A stretch of 64,000 bases of DNA from Mesorhizobium sp. (lineage in GTDB: Bacteria; Pseudomonadota; Alphaproteobacteria; Rhizobiales; Rhizobiaceae): the NCBI GenBank assembly GCA_027492275.1, contig JAPUFC010000077.1:1-64000 (forward strand). Reading direction: 5' to 3'. The notes under the pieces are model-generated. The model saw only the letters and a list, made by a program, of their open reading frames with translations. It had not been told where the DNA came from and ran no database searches. Shown piece after piece: positions 1-8,452 of this stretch. Both the position numbers and the translations under genes were made by a program. The first letter of the stretch is position 1. Every line of letters starts with the position of its first letter.

Positions 1-1
1 G

Positions 2-76
2 ATCTTCCAGGTCGCCGACTACGGCCTCGTCGGCGACCTCTTCACCCTGCTGCCCCAACTCCAGAAGGCACTGTGA
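2..76 (+). CDS. etfA: Electron transfer flavoprotein alpha subunit, C-terminal tail (partial)
   Basis: Only the last 24 codons are present; the gene enters from the left edge. The peptide ending VADYGLVGDLFTLLPQL is typical of the EtfA C-terminus, the FAD-binding subunit that passes electrons from acyl-CoA and other flavin dehydrogenases to ETF-ubiquinone oxidoreductase. In many Rhizobiales etfA is followed by a 3-hydroxyacyl-CoA dehydrogenase gene; here it is followed by a catabolic module on the opposite strand, so this may be an accessory copy. The call rests on a short peptide. Confidence 0.72.
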   Translation: MFQVADYGLVGDLFTLLPQLQKAL

Positions 77-87
77 TCCGCCACCGG

Positions 88-112
88 GTGTTGGCTGCAA
101 AAGCGCCAACAC
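88..112 (+). terminator. Inverted repeat after etfA, possible terminator
   Basis: GTGTTGGC (88-95) and GCCAACAC (105-112) form a perfect 8-bp stem with a 9-base loop, 11 bases after the etfA stop. There is no T-run, so it may be a weak or Rho-assisted terminator. The rest of 77-285 shows no convincing gene. Confidence 0.45.
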
Positions 113-285
113 AGCCCGCAATTGCCGGTCTTGTCAGTGCCGGTAGGCTGTGCCGCTGCGGCGCTGTCGACCGTTGGGTCGGCGCAATAACAAGGTTTCA
201 GCAGCCGCACAGGCCTTGAAATGGGCCCGGCATTGGTCGCCCGACCAGCTCACTCGAAATGCTGGCGGGGGTTCTGAAGATCGGA

Positions 286-1026
286 TCACACATCTTGCCC
301 ATCTCGTGCACGTACCGAGGCGGGACGAGGCAGATAGTTCCAAAGATAGTCGTGAGCGCGGAGAGCTGGATCGATGCTGCCATCTTTCATACCCGCCAGA
401 TAAGCATCCCACTCGTCCTTCTTCATGGCCGGTGCCCCAAAAGACTGCATCATCATTTGATGGAGCCTGAGGTATCCGACAAAGAAGGCGAAATAGATGG
501 CGCCACGGACCGATCCCAGCCGGTGCACCATCCGATGCCAAAGCGCGTCGGTCATCTTCATATCCCTGACGGCACGGATAAAATCGACCTGAAGACGCTC
601 GTCTTCCGTCAGAAGATTTTCCTGCCCATTGCTGAGGGCCTCGATTGCTTCGATCCGGATACCTGCGCAGATCGCGGTTGCGGTATGTCCGGCCAAAAAG
701 ATGTAATAGCGCGGCTCGTCCAGGGTGAGTACCAGGTCGATCATCTCGTGATCGGCGAGCGTGTATTGACCAGCTTCTGCCTTTTCCTGCTGCACCGAAA
801 TGGCGAGTGACCAAAGGCCTTGGAACAGCTGAGGCGCATTCGTCCAGGCCTTATAGTAGTCTTCGTGATAGACCTTACCGTCAACCTGGGGTCCGCGATT
901 GTTGATCACCCAGTTGCGGGCGTGCTCGGCAGTATAGGCATAAGCGTCTACGTCAGCTGCCGGCACTTCGGTGGGATGGACCGGGCGTGGCATGCGCTGC
1001 CCGGTATCCGTGTATTTATAGTCCAC
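286..1026 (-). CDS. Carboxymuconolactone decarboxylase-like (AhpD-fold) protein
   Basis: A 246-residue protein. The central part (about residues 85-215) looks like the carboxymuconolactone decarboxylase (CMD) helical fold: a helix ending in an aromatic/His stretch (RYYIFLAGHTA, His near 114), then a short segment with an EAIEAL helix and an ER-V-F-RA helix. I do not see the CxxC pair of peroxidase-type AhpD, so a decarboxylase-like or unknown activity is more likely. The start is GTG with AAGGA upstream; an internal ATG at 993 is possible. It lies 57 bp downstream of the thiamine-diphosphate enzyme on the same strand and is probably co-transcribed. Family assignment is moderate; the substrate is unknown. 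Confidence 0.6.
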   Translation of the reverse strand: MDYKYTDTGQRMPRPVHPTEVPAADVDAYAYTAEHARNWVINNRGPQVDGKVYHEDYYKAWTNAPQLFQGLWSLAISVQQEKAEAGQYTLADHEMIDLVLTLDEPRYYIFLAGHTATAICAGIRIEAIEALSNGQENLLTEDERLQVDFIRAVRDMKMTDALWHRMVHRLGSVRGAIYFAFFVGYLRLHQMMMQSFGAPAMKKDEWDAYLAGMKDGSIDPALRAHDYLWNYLPRPASVRARDGQDV

Positions 1027-1083
1027 AGGGAATCCTTTTCTTTGCGAAGAGAGCCACTGTATCGCGAGAGCGCCGCCGGGCTG

Positions 1084-2760
1084 CTAGTCGATCATATCCT
1101 TCGGCACCACTTCCGCGATGCAAGGCGCGATGACGTTCATGTTGATCTTGCAGTCCACCAGGATCGGTCCATCAGGCCGCGACAGCAGCGGCTCCAACGC
1201 CACCAAATCGTCCATCTTGCGGATCGTCGCCGTGGTGAAGCCGAGAACCTCGGCCATGGGGGCGAAGTCCACATCGGCGAAAATCGCCTTCGCCGGCGGC
1301 AGCCCAAGGGCCTTCATGATGTGAACCTCTGCGCCATACGCGGCGTCGTTCATGACGAAGATAACGATCGGGAGGTCTTCGCGGATCACGGTTTCGATTT
1401 CACCCATGGTCATCAGCAACCCGCCGTCGCCAATGAACAACACCGTTGTGCTGTTGGGGCGCCCCCGCGCGACGCCGATGGCGGTGCCGATCCCCAGGCC
1501 AACAGAGGCGAAGTCGACCGTGTGCGTGAAATGGCTGGGGTCGGGAACCGTCACATAGGCCCAGTTGGCCATGAAATTCCCGCCATCGAAGACGATGTGG
1601 CGGTCTTCCGGCAGCACCTTCATGAGGTCGAGCGTCAGCTTGCGCGGATCCACGGTGCGAGCCGTGTGCTCGAGCTGGAAATCCTGCGTGTGCTCGAAAT
1701 TCGCGATTTTGGTGCGGACTTCGACCGATCGGAAAGGCATGTCATTGGCTGGCCGCTGGGGTAGGGCCGCAGCCAATTGCTCGGCAACAAGACGCGCGTC
1801 GCCCACCAATCCGACGTCCGCACGGCTATAGCGTCCGATGTTTGTCCGCACATGGTCGACCTGAATGAGCGGCACCGGCGGAAGAGCTGTACCTGAATTG
1901 GTGGTGAGGAAATTCAATCCGGCACCGAACGCCAGTACACAATCGGCCTGTTCCATCAGCTGGCGTCCTACAGAGGTGGAGGACGACCCGACAATCCCGA
2001 TGTCGAATGGGTTGCCCCGGAAAAGGTCCTTCCCCTTCAAGGTGGTCGCCATCACCGCCGAAAGCTTTTCGCCCAGCGCTTCCACGGCCCCCCGCGCGCC
2101 AGCGCGATGAACGCCGACGCCACCGATAATCAAAGGCCGCTTGCTGTTCTTCAGGAGTTCGATCGCCGCATCGATGGATGACTGGCTGGCCTTCTCCGCC
2201 GGTCGCGACGGTGGAATGCTCGGGCCCTGATCCTCATCGCGGATCTGGATCTTCGCGGTCTGAACGTCGGTCGGCAGCAACAATGCCGCGGCCTTTCCGG
2301 ACGATGCCTCCGCAACCGCGTCCGCGAGCATCGTTCGAGCGTTGTTCGCGCTGGTGGGTATGAATGTCGGCATGCCAAGCGCATTGAACACCGCGGCCGC
2401 CGGGAAGGCCTTCTGGTCCGGTCCGTGGGCATTCGTGAGGCCTCGGCCGATGGGGTTCTCGCCCGCAATGACGAGGATCGGGAAGCCGGTGCGGCTGGCT
2501 GACGTCGCGCCATGCACCGCGTTGGCCGAGGCAGGGCCACGTCCAACCAAGGCGACACCCATCCTTCCGGAAGCTGCGGCATAGCCCGCGGCCATCATCA
2601 TTGCCTGGGTTTCCTGGCGAGCTCCGATGAAGCGAACTCCGATGGCATCGAGCGCGGATACGAGGTGACAGATGTCGTCCGCCACTAGACCGAAGATCGT
2701 ATCTATGCCGAGCGATTTGAGGTCATGGGCTAGAGCTTCGTAAACCGGGATGATGGCCAT
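1084..2760 (-). CDS. Thiamine diphosphate-dependent enzyme (acetolactate synthase / 2-oxoacid decarboxylase family)
   Basis: 558 residues with the three-domain layout of this family: N-terminal Pyr domain (about 1-170) with the cofactor-activating Glu50 in FIGARQETQ, a central domain (about 195-330), and a C-terminal PP domain with the ThDP/Mg motif starting GDGG at 444 and ending with Asn471 (VMND). The length fits acetolactate synthase, benzoylformate decarboxylase and similar 2-oxoacid decarboxylases. No regulatory-subunit gene is next to it and a CMD-like gene follows, which favours a catabolic decarboxylase or lyase over valine/isoleucine synthesis. It is divergent from the Liv-type importer. 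Substrate unknown. Confidence 0.85.
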   Translation of the reverse strand: MAIIPVYEALAHDLKSLGIDTIFGLVADDICHLVSALDAIGVRFIGARQETQAMMMAAGYAAASGRMGVALVGRGPASANAVHGATSASRTGFPILVIAGENPIGRGLTNAHGPDQKAFPAAAVFNALGMPTFIPTSANNARTMLADAVAEASSGKAAALLLPTDVQTAKIQIRDEDQGPSIPPSRPAEKASQSSIDAAIELLKNSKRPLIIGGVGVHRAGARGAVEALGEKLSAVMATTLKGKDLFRGNPFDIGIVGSSSTSVGRQLMEQADCVLAFGAGLNFLTTNSGTALPPVPLIQVDHVRTNIGRYSRADVGLVGDARLVAEQLAAALPQRPANDMPFRSVEVRTKIANFEHTQDFQLEHTARTVDPRKLTLDLMKVLPEDRHIVFDGGNFMANWAYVTVPDPSHFTHTVDFASVGLGIGTAIGVARGRPNSTTVLFIGDGGLLMTMGEIETVIREDLPIVIFVMNDAAYGAEVHIMKALGLPPAKAIFADVDFAPMAEVLGFTTATIRKMDDLVALEPLLSRPDGPILVDCKINMNVIAPCIAEVVPKDMID

Positions 2761-2827
2761 GATCGAATGTCCCTTGTCGTTTCCGCGTTTTCACTCCGCC
2801 GCCTATCTACAAGATGAATTTTATAAA

Positions 2828-2851
2828 TCAAGCACTAGTTAGAATACTTGA
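2828..2851. promoter_or_regulatory. Candidate operator between divergent catabolic genes
   Basis: TCAAGCA (2828-2834) and TACTTGA (2845-2851) form a near-perfect inverted repeat (6 of 7 bases) with a 10-base spacer. It lies in the AT-rich stretch between the divergent thiamine-diphosphate enzyme (start 2760) and the binding protein (start 2922). Size and position suit a TetR- or MarR-type repressor. No regulator gene is visible nearby. Confidence 0.35.
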
Positions 2852-2921
2852 CGGCTCGCTTTTCGATCGACTAGGGTTGATCGGTGAGGGGATAGGCTCA
2901 GCCTGCAAGCGGAGGACGAAA

Positions 2922-4082
2922 ATGGTGTGGAAGACGGGGGCGCTCGGCCAGGCTTTGACGGTGTCGAGGCGATGGTTGATGCCGGCAGCCGGCGCCATGA
3001 TTTTGGCCGCCTCCTTCCAGGCGGCGGCGCAGGAGCCGTTCAAGATTGGCGCGGTCTTTAACATATCGGGCCCGTTCGCCGCTCTTGGGACAGAGCAATC
3101 GCGCGGCGCAGAGATGGCCGTTGCGGAAATTAACAGGGTCGGTGGCGTCGATGGTCGTCAGTTGGAGCTGCTTCTTGAAGATGATCAGAGCAAGCCTGAT
3201 ATCGGCGTACCGAGGGCGACCAAGCTCATCAACCAGGACAAAGTCTCGGCGCTGGTCAGCGCCTATATCAATTCCATTCTGGCTTTTGCGAAGATCGCGG
3301 AGAAGGCGAAGGTGCCGGTTTTCGCGATTAGCAATTCCGCTGGCCTGACGCAAACCGGCAACGACTACATCTTCCGCGCCAGTATCGGCGATCCGATCGT
3401 CCTCAAGGAGATGCTTCAGCTGCTGCGGAATTCGGGCAAGACCAAGATCGCGGTGCTTTACCAGGGTGATGCCTATGGGGGCGGCGCGTTCTCCCTCATC
3501 AAGGGAGATCTGACCGGGCTTGATCTGGTTGCGGCCGAATCATTCCCCGTTCAAGCAAGTCTTGACCTGACACCGCAGCTGACCCGTATCCGGAGCAAAA
3601 GTCCAGACGCCATCATCCTCTGGTGTGCACCGTCACAGGCCATTACAGCTCTCAAGAACGCCCAGCAACTCGAGATAAACACGCCGATCTTCGGAAGCGT
3701 CGCGATCGCATCGCAAAACGTGGTGACAGGGGCAGGCTCGGCTGCCGATGGCGTCGTCGTCCCAGATGTTCTCGACCGACAAAATCCTTCGCCAGCGCTC
3801 GCTGCCTTCTTGGAAAAGTACAAAGAGCGGTACGGCGCTTACCCGTCGACGCCCTACTCGGTCTATGCGTGGGACGCAATCCAAGTGGTCGCCGCCGCCT
3901 TGAAAGACAGCGGCGGCAAGAGCGAGATCGTGAAGCAGAATGCGGAGAAACTCCAGGACGTGGAGGGGCTGACGGGCCGCTTCCGCTACTCGCCAGAAAA
4001 TCGCGAAGGTCTCAGCGCGAAGTCCATACGCTGGGTGACGGTCAAGGACGGCAAGTTCGTCCCCTACGACATCCGGCCTTGA
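2922..4082 (+). CDS. ABC transporter substrate-binding protein, branched-chain amino acid (LivJ) type
   Basis: 386-residue periplasmic binding protein. The chosen ATG (2922) has GGAGGA seven bases upstream and gives a clean signal peptide: basic start, hydrophobic core, cleavage after an AAA stretch before QEPFKIG. The mature part opens with the type-1 periplasmic binding fold (IGAVFNISGPFAALG, then an EINRVGGV helix and LLEDDQSKP). An ATG 108 bases upstream would add a leader without its own ribosome site. It is the first gene of a complete J-H-M-G-F importer. LivJ relatives bind amino acids, amides, urea or aromatic acids; the neighbouring decarboxylase-type genes suggest an organic or aromatic acid, which is inference. 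Confidence 0.88.
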   Translation: MVWKTGALGQALTVSRRWLMPAAGAMILAASFQAAAQEPFKIGAVFNISGPFAALGTEQSRGAEMAVAEINRVGGVDGRQLELLLEDDQSKPDIGVPRATKLINQDKVSALVSAYINSILAFAKIAEKAKVPVFAISNSAGLTQTGNDYIFRASIGDPIVLKEMLQLLRNSGKTKIAVLYQGDAYGGGAFSLIKGDLTGLDLVAAESFPVQASLDLTPQLTRIRSKSPDAIILWCAPSQAITALKNAQQLEINTPIFGSVAIASQNVVTGAGSAADGVVVPDVLDRQNPSPALAAFLEKYKERYGAYPSTPYSVYAWDAIQVVAAALKDSGGKSEIVKQNAEKLQDVEGLTGRFRYSPENREGLSAKSIRWVTVKDGKFVPYDIRP

Positions 4083-4100
4083 AGGCAAGGAAGCGTCGGC

Positions 4101-4970
4101 ATGGGATCGACTGAAATCATTCAGTTCACGCTATCAGGCATTACGCTCGGCAGCATTTATGCCCTCATCGCTCTCGGGTTCGCGGTGATGTTGAATGCGA
4201 CCGGGATGCTGAATTTCGCCCAGGGCCAGTTCGTGATGCTGGGCGGCGTGCTCTCGGCCGTGTTCGTCGTTAGTTCTGGGTGGCCGATCATCGCGGCAAT
4301 CTCGGTCGCGATCGTCGTCGGCGTCGTCCTCAATGGTTTTGTTGAGCGCGTCGTCCTGCGCAACGCCAAACGCGCGGACCGTGTGTCGAAGGAATTGATT
4401 ACTTTGGGCATTGGCATTGTCCTGGAGTCCCTCGTCCTTCTTTTTCTCGGCGCGGACGATCTCAGCATGCCGTATTTCTCAAGCGTCGTGCCGTTTCGTC
4501 TGTGGGGCGCGACGATGCCGAGCCAGGCCATCTGGATCATCGGCGTTTCCGTCGCCGCCATGACGCTGCTGATCTTGTTTTATCGGCATACAATCTATGG
4601 CATCGCCATGCTGGCCTGTTCGATGAACCGGGAAGCGGCATCGCTAGTCGGCATCCGTCCCGCGAGAGTGTCGACGATCGCCTTCGCGCTAGGCGGCGGG
4701 CTTGGCGTTCTCGGTGGTGCGTTGATCATCCCGCTTGTACCGATGAATTTCAGCGTCGGGCTGATCATGAGCCTCAAAGGCTTCGCCGCTTTGGTGATCG
4801 GCGGGCTGGGGAGCGTGACTGGCGCCATCGCCGGTGGGCTGCTCATCGGTCTGCTCGAAGCCTTCAGCGCTGGCCTGCTGTCTTCCTTCTACAAGGAAAT
4901 CACACCGATGCTGATGGTCATCCTCGTCCTTCTGGTTTGGCCTCGCGGACTGTTCGGAGGTCGCTTCTGA
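4101..4970 (+). CDS. livH: ABC transporter permease, LivH family
   Basis: 289-residue polytopic inner-membrane protein. The N-terminal GSIYALIALGFAVML and the following GMLNFAQGQFVMLGG stretch are the signature of LivH permeases; the EEA-like loop that contacts the ATPases is near NREAASLVGI. It starts 18 bp after the binding-protein gene, and its TGA shares a base with the ATG of the LivM gene, so the two permease halves are translationally coupled. It should pair with LivM to form the channel of this importer. Confidence 0.93.
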   Translation: MGSTEIIQFTLSGITLGSIYALIALGFAVMLNATGMLNFAQGQFVMLGGVLSAVFVVSSGWPIIAAISVAIVVGVVLNGFVERVVLRNAKRADRVSKELITLGIGIVLESLVLLFLGADDLSMPYFSSVVPFRLWGATMPSQAIWIIGVSVAAMTLLILFYRHTIYGIAMLACSMNREAASLVGIRPARVSTIAFALGGGLGVLGGALIIPLVPMNFSVGLIMSLKGFAALVIGGLGSVTGAIAGGLLIGLLEAFSAGLLSSFYKEITPMLMVILVLLVWPRGLFGGRF

Positions 4971-5950
4971 TGCCCGTCAACCTCCGTCTGGCCGGGTGGT
5001 TCACGGGCGTGCCAGTGGTCGTCCTCATCCTCTCGACTCTGTCGTCGGCTTACGCGCTTTCCCTCCTCACCACGATCGGAATCAACACGATCGCAGCTAT
5101 CGGAATGAGTCTGATCTTCGGACAAACGCGTCAGCTCAATCTCGGCCAGGCGGCATTCTTTGGCTTGGGCGGGTACGCCGCCGGCTTTCTGGCCGTGAAA
5201 GCGAATCTCCCGCCACTGGCCGGGTTGGCGGCGGCCACAGCCGTCCCGGCCCTCATCGCGCTGCCAATCGGCTGGGCAGTCCTGCGGTTGTCGGGATTCT
5301 ACCTAGCCATGGCGACGCTGGCGTTGAACTCCATCATGTTCACCCTGTTCAGCCAATATGAGGGTGGCCCCCCGGGCGTTACCGGTATTCCGGGCATTCC
5401 GCCGATTTCGCTCGGTCCCATCGGCTTTTATACGGCTAACGCCAGCGCGACGTTCATTTGGCTGGTTGCGCTCGCAGCCCTGGCCTTCAGCGACAATCTT
5501 CTCAATTCCAAGGTCGGCAGAGCGTTGCGGGCCATCCGGGAAAGCGAGGTGGCCGCTATGGTCACCGGCATTCCCGTCGTTCGGTACAAGATGATCATCT
5601 TCGCATTGGGGGCGTCCTTGTCAGGCCTGGCAGGTGCTCTTTCGGCCCACTACAATGGCTTCATCGGTGCCGACTCCGCCTCTCTGCAACTCTCGATCTT
5701 CCTGCTGGTGGCAGTCGTGGTAGGCGGTCGCGATTCGATCTGGGGCGCCCCGATCGGTGTCGCAAGTCTTATTCTCATCGTGGAAGGAGTGTCGGCCTAT
5801 GGCCGGTACGACATCTTGGCGTACGGCGTTCTGCTAACGATGGTGCTGATCTTGGCCCCGCAAGGCCTTACAGGCCTATTTGCGGAATTGTATCAAAAGA
5901 TGGCTCCAACGGCCCGCAAAACCCACGCGCAAGTGGCAGACCGACATTAG
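4970..5950 (+). CDS. livM: ABC transporter permease, LivM family
   Basis: 326-residue inner-membrane permease. The ATG at 4970 overlaps the livH stop by one base. GMSLIFGQTRQLNLGQAAFFGLGG and the coupling loop ALRAIRESEVAA are diagnostic of LivM proteins; roughly nine or ten hydrophobic segments are visible. The C-terminus is soluble and short, so no ATPase is fused. A longer upstream reading in the same frame only shadows livH. It forms the heterodimeric channel with LivH. Confidence 0.92.
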   Translation: MPVNLRLAGWFTGVPVVVLILSTLSSAYALSLLTTIGINTIAAIGMSLIFGQTRQLNLGQAAFFGLGGYAAGFLAVKANLPPLAGLAAATAVPALIALPIGWAVLRLSGFYLAMATLALNSIMFTLFSQYEGGPPGVTGIPGIPPISLGPIGFYTANASATFIWLVALAALAFSDNLLNSKVGRALRAIRESEVAAMVTGIPVVRYKMIIFALGASLSGLAGALSAHYNGFIGADSASLQLSIFLLVAVVVGGRDSIWGAPIGVASLILIVEGVSAYGRYDILAYGVLLTMVLILAPQGLTGLFAELYQKMAPTARKTHAQVADRH

Positions 5951-6007
5951 GCCTCGCCGGCGATCCGACCCGGGCGCCACGATCTATTTCCTCGACCAGG
6001 TTAAGAC

Positions 6008-6832
6008 ATGTCAGGACACCTTTCCGCCCGGCTCGCCCGAAGTGCAGGTCACCACTCGGAGATGTTGCTTGAGATCAAGGACGTCCATCGGTCCTTTGGT
6101 GGACTCAAGGTGCATCGCGGTTTGGAAATCGGCGTCGAGGCAGGCGTGATCTTCGCCGTCATCGGGCCCAACGGTGCCGGCAAGACCACGCTGTTCCAGA
6201 TGATCTCCGGACTTCTGCCGCCTGACAAGGGTGACATCCGGTATCGCGGCAGCAGTTTAGCCGGATTGGAGCCGCACAGCATCGCGCTGGCAGGTATCGG
6301 GCGGACTTTCCAGACACCACAGCTGTTTGCCGATTTGACATGCTTGCAAAATGTGATGATCGGTCTGCACGGAAGGCTCAAGTCCGGGTTCCTGGCGTCC
6401 GGCTTCCGTGGTCGGGCTCTGCGTCGCGAGGAAGACTGGGCGCGCAGCGAGGCCATGCAGATTCTCGACTATGTCGGGTTGAAAAATCAGGCATCGATGC
6501 TTGCTGGCGCTTTGCCGTTTGGGCGTCAGCGTCTGCTCGAGGTCGGGCGCGCTTGGGCGGGCAAGCCTAACCTGCTGATGCTGGACGAGCCCGCTGCCGG
6601 CCTGAACGATGTGGAGATCGAAGGGTTGAAGAGTTTGATCCGCCGGATGCGTGCGGAAGGTTGCACCATCCTCCTGATCGAGCATCACATGGGTATAGTG
6701 ATGGACATCAGCGACCGGATTGCTGTCATCCATGATGGTCTTTGCATCAGCACCGGGACTCCAGCGCATGTTCAACACGATCCCAAAGTCATAGACGCCT
6801 ATCTCGGGCGCGGACGCGGGAGAGCAGCATGA
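6008..6832 (+). CDS. livG: ABC transporter ATP-binding protein, LivG family
   Basis: 274 residues if translated from ATG 6008. A second ATG at 6062 gives the usual family start MLLEIKDVHRSFGG but has almost no spacing from its GGAG, so either start is possible. Walker A is GPNGAGKTT (about 53-61), Walker B/D-loop is LLMLDEPAAGLN, and the H-loop is IEHHM. The signature motif is degenerate (LPFGRQ in place of the usual LPYGQQ). The DEPAAGLN form is typical of LivG rather than LivF. It ends overlapping the livF start (ATGA). Confidence 0.9.
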   Translation: MSGHLSARLARSAGHHSEMLLEIKDVHRSFGGLKVHRGLEIGVEAGVIFAVIGPNGAGKTTLFQMISGLLPPDKGDIRYRGSSLAGLEPHSIALAGIGRTFQTPQLFADLTCLQNVMIGLHGRLKSGFLASGFRGRALRREEDWARSEAMQILDYVGLKNQASMLAGALPFGRQRLLEVGRAWAGKPNLLMLDEPAAGLNDVEIEGLKSLIRRMRAEGCTILLIEHHMGIVMDISDRIAVIHDGLCISTGTPAHVQHDPKVIDAYLGRGRGRAA

Positions 6833-7581
6833 GCGAGCGTCCGAGCGATGATGATGGGGCCGCCTTGCTCAAGCTCGAAGGCGTTCGTTCGGGTTATGGA
6901 GCCGTTCGTGTCCTGCGCGGCGTCGACCTGAGCGTGTCACCGGGCGAGCTTGTCGCCTTGATTGGCGCCAATGGAGCCGGCAAGACCACGCTCCTGCGCG
7001 CCATCAGCGGCCTCAATCCCGTCGACCAGGGCGAAATATTCTTCAGTGGGGTTCAAATCACCAACGCCCCGCCCGAAGCAATCGTGGCTCACGGCCTCGC
7101 TCACATACCCCAAGGAAAACAACTATTTCGTGACTTGACGGTCGCGCAGAACGTGAAACTGGGGGCGTATCTGCGTATTGTCAGCGGTACGCAGCGTCGG
7201 GCGCGTGACATGGACGAGGAAGAGGTTCTGACCTTGTTTCCCGTGCTGCGCGATCGCCTCAAGCAAAAGGCAGGTACCCTGAGCGGCGGCGAACAGAGCA
7301 TGCTGGCGATGGCGCGAGCGCTGGTCTCGCGCCCCCGGATGCTTCTCGTCGACGAACCGTCTTTGGGGATCGCTCCAAAGATCGTCGATCGCATCCTTGA
7401 TACTCTGCTCCTCCTGAAGAAGCGCGGGATCGCCATCCTTCTGGTCGAGCAAAACGCCAGCGCCGCACTTGAGATCGCCTCGCGGGCTTATGTCCTGCGC
7501 TTGGGAGAGATACTCGCGACAGGTGACTCGTCCGATCTGCGGTCCGATCCGGCCGTCCTCCGCGCATACCTCGGAGCTTGA
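6829..7581 (+). CDS. livF: ABC transporter ATP-binding protein, LivF family
   Basis: 250-residue ATPase beginning at ATG 6829, which overlaps the livG stop in ATGA. Walker A is GANGAGKTT, the signature motif is the intact LSGGEQ, and Walker B reads LLVDEPSLGIAP, the LivF form. The IPQGKQLFRDLTV stretch after the Q-loop is also typical of LivF. It completes the importer; no further transporter genes follow. Confidence 0.93.
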   Translation: MSERPSDDDGAALLKLEGVRSGYGAVRVLRGVDLSVSPGELVALIGANGAGKTTLLRAISGLNPVDQGEIFFSGVQITNAPPEAIVAHGLAHIPQGKQLFRDLTVAQNVKLGAYLRIVSGTQRRARDMDEEEVLTLFPVLRDRLKQKAGTLSGGEQSMLAMARALVSRPRMLLVDEPSLGIAPKIVDRILDTLLLLKKRGIAILLVEQNASAALEIASRAYVLRLGEILATGDSSDLRSDPAVLRAYLGA

Positions 7582-7634
7582 GAAACGCCTTGACCGCACT
7601 CGTATCTGTTTCTTAGCAAGGAGAGGGACACGGC

Positions 7635-8018
7635 ATGACAAGCAGATCGGAAATCGGTCGGAAGATCATGGGCCAAGTTCTGGGCGAGAAGTATCTTGCC
7701 GGCCGCGATGAGACCACCAGCAGCTTCAATACGCCAATGAGAACGTTCATCGAAGAGTATGCATTCGGCGAGGCTTGGTCCGGAGATGCACTGCCGCTCA
7801 AGACGCGCAGCATGCTCGTGCTCGCTCTGCTCTCAGCGCTAGGCCGCGCGGATGAACTCAAGGCTCACGTCAACGGCGCCATCAACAATGGCTGTACAGT
7901 TGAAGAGCTGCAAGAGGTGTTCAAGATGGCAGCCGTTTATAGCGGCGTGCACGCCGGTGTGCTTGGGATCAGGATCAGTGAGGGAGTTTTGGCAGAAAGA
8001 AAGATTCCGAATCCCTAG
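7635..8018 (+). CDS. Carboxymuconolactone decarboxylase family protein
   Basis: 127 residues, the normal length of 4-carboxymuconolactone decarboxylase (PcaC) and close relatives. Recognisable are the basic N-terminus before the F-EYAFGEAW segment, the KTRSMLVLALLSALGR helix, the HVNGAINNGCTVEELQEV active-site region (His in AHV-GA), and the YSGVHAG helix. PcaC turns 4-carboxymuconolactone into beta-ketoadipate enol-lactone, but no other pca genes are here, so the true substrate is open. It follows livF by 53 bp and is likely the last gene of that operon. It is followed directly by IS remnants. Confidence 0.8.
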   Translation: MTSRSEIGRKIMGQVLGEKYLAGRDETTSSFNTPMRTFIEEYAFGEAWSGDALPLKTRSMLVLALLSALGRADELKAHVNGAINNGCTVEELQEVFKMAAVYSGVHAGVLGIRISEGVLAERKIPNP

Positions 8019-8031
8019 GTTGTGTGGACAG

Positions 8032-8390
8032 TTACCTTAGCACCGGATTGTCGCGGCGATGGATGACTGCGAGGTAGTGCTTGGCGGCTTTCTCGTAGCG
8101 GGTGGCGACACGTCTGAACTGCCTGAGCTTTGAGAAGCAGCATTCGATGAGGTGTCGCTGGGCGTAGAGATGCTTGTCGATCCTGTATTTGCGGGCTCGG
8201 GAGGGATTGTTTGGAATGACTGCGATGGGGCTTTGTCAGCGTAGCCTTTCGCAGGCGATCGCTGTCGTAGGCTGTATCGGCCAGCAAGATCTGGGCCGGC
8301 AGGCCCTCGATGAGGGCGTCGGCCTGCGGCGCGTCGCCCTTGTGGCCGGCGGTGAGCGCGAAGCGGACCGGGTAGCCGAGGCGGCGCCGA
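8032..8390 (-). mobile_element. IS5-family transposase remnant, frameshifted
   Basis: On the minus strand the peptide GYPVRFALTAGHKGDAPQA and then LLADTAYDSDRLR are the middle of an IS5-family DDE transposase (the second catalytic Asp is in ADTAYDSD). After about 8240 the frame changes: IPNNPSRARKYR, then HLIECCFSKLRQFRRVATRYEK (catalytic Glu in HLIE) continue in another frame to a TAA at 8032-8034. Comparison with the family suggests two single-base losses near 8225-8245. The N-terminal half and first catalytic Asp are missing; the fragment stops near 8390 where it meets the recombinase remnant. It cannot be active. Confidence 0.82.
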
Positions 8391-8452
8391 GGCTCACGTT
8401 CACCAATGACGATGAGCCATCCGCAGGCCTCGCAGCGCCGGGCAATGGCTCG

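Noticed and set aside
8174-8452. N-terminal extension of the serine recombinase frame
   Set aside because: This part is antisense to the IS5 transposase remnant and has no resolvase motif.
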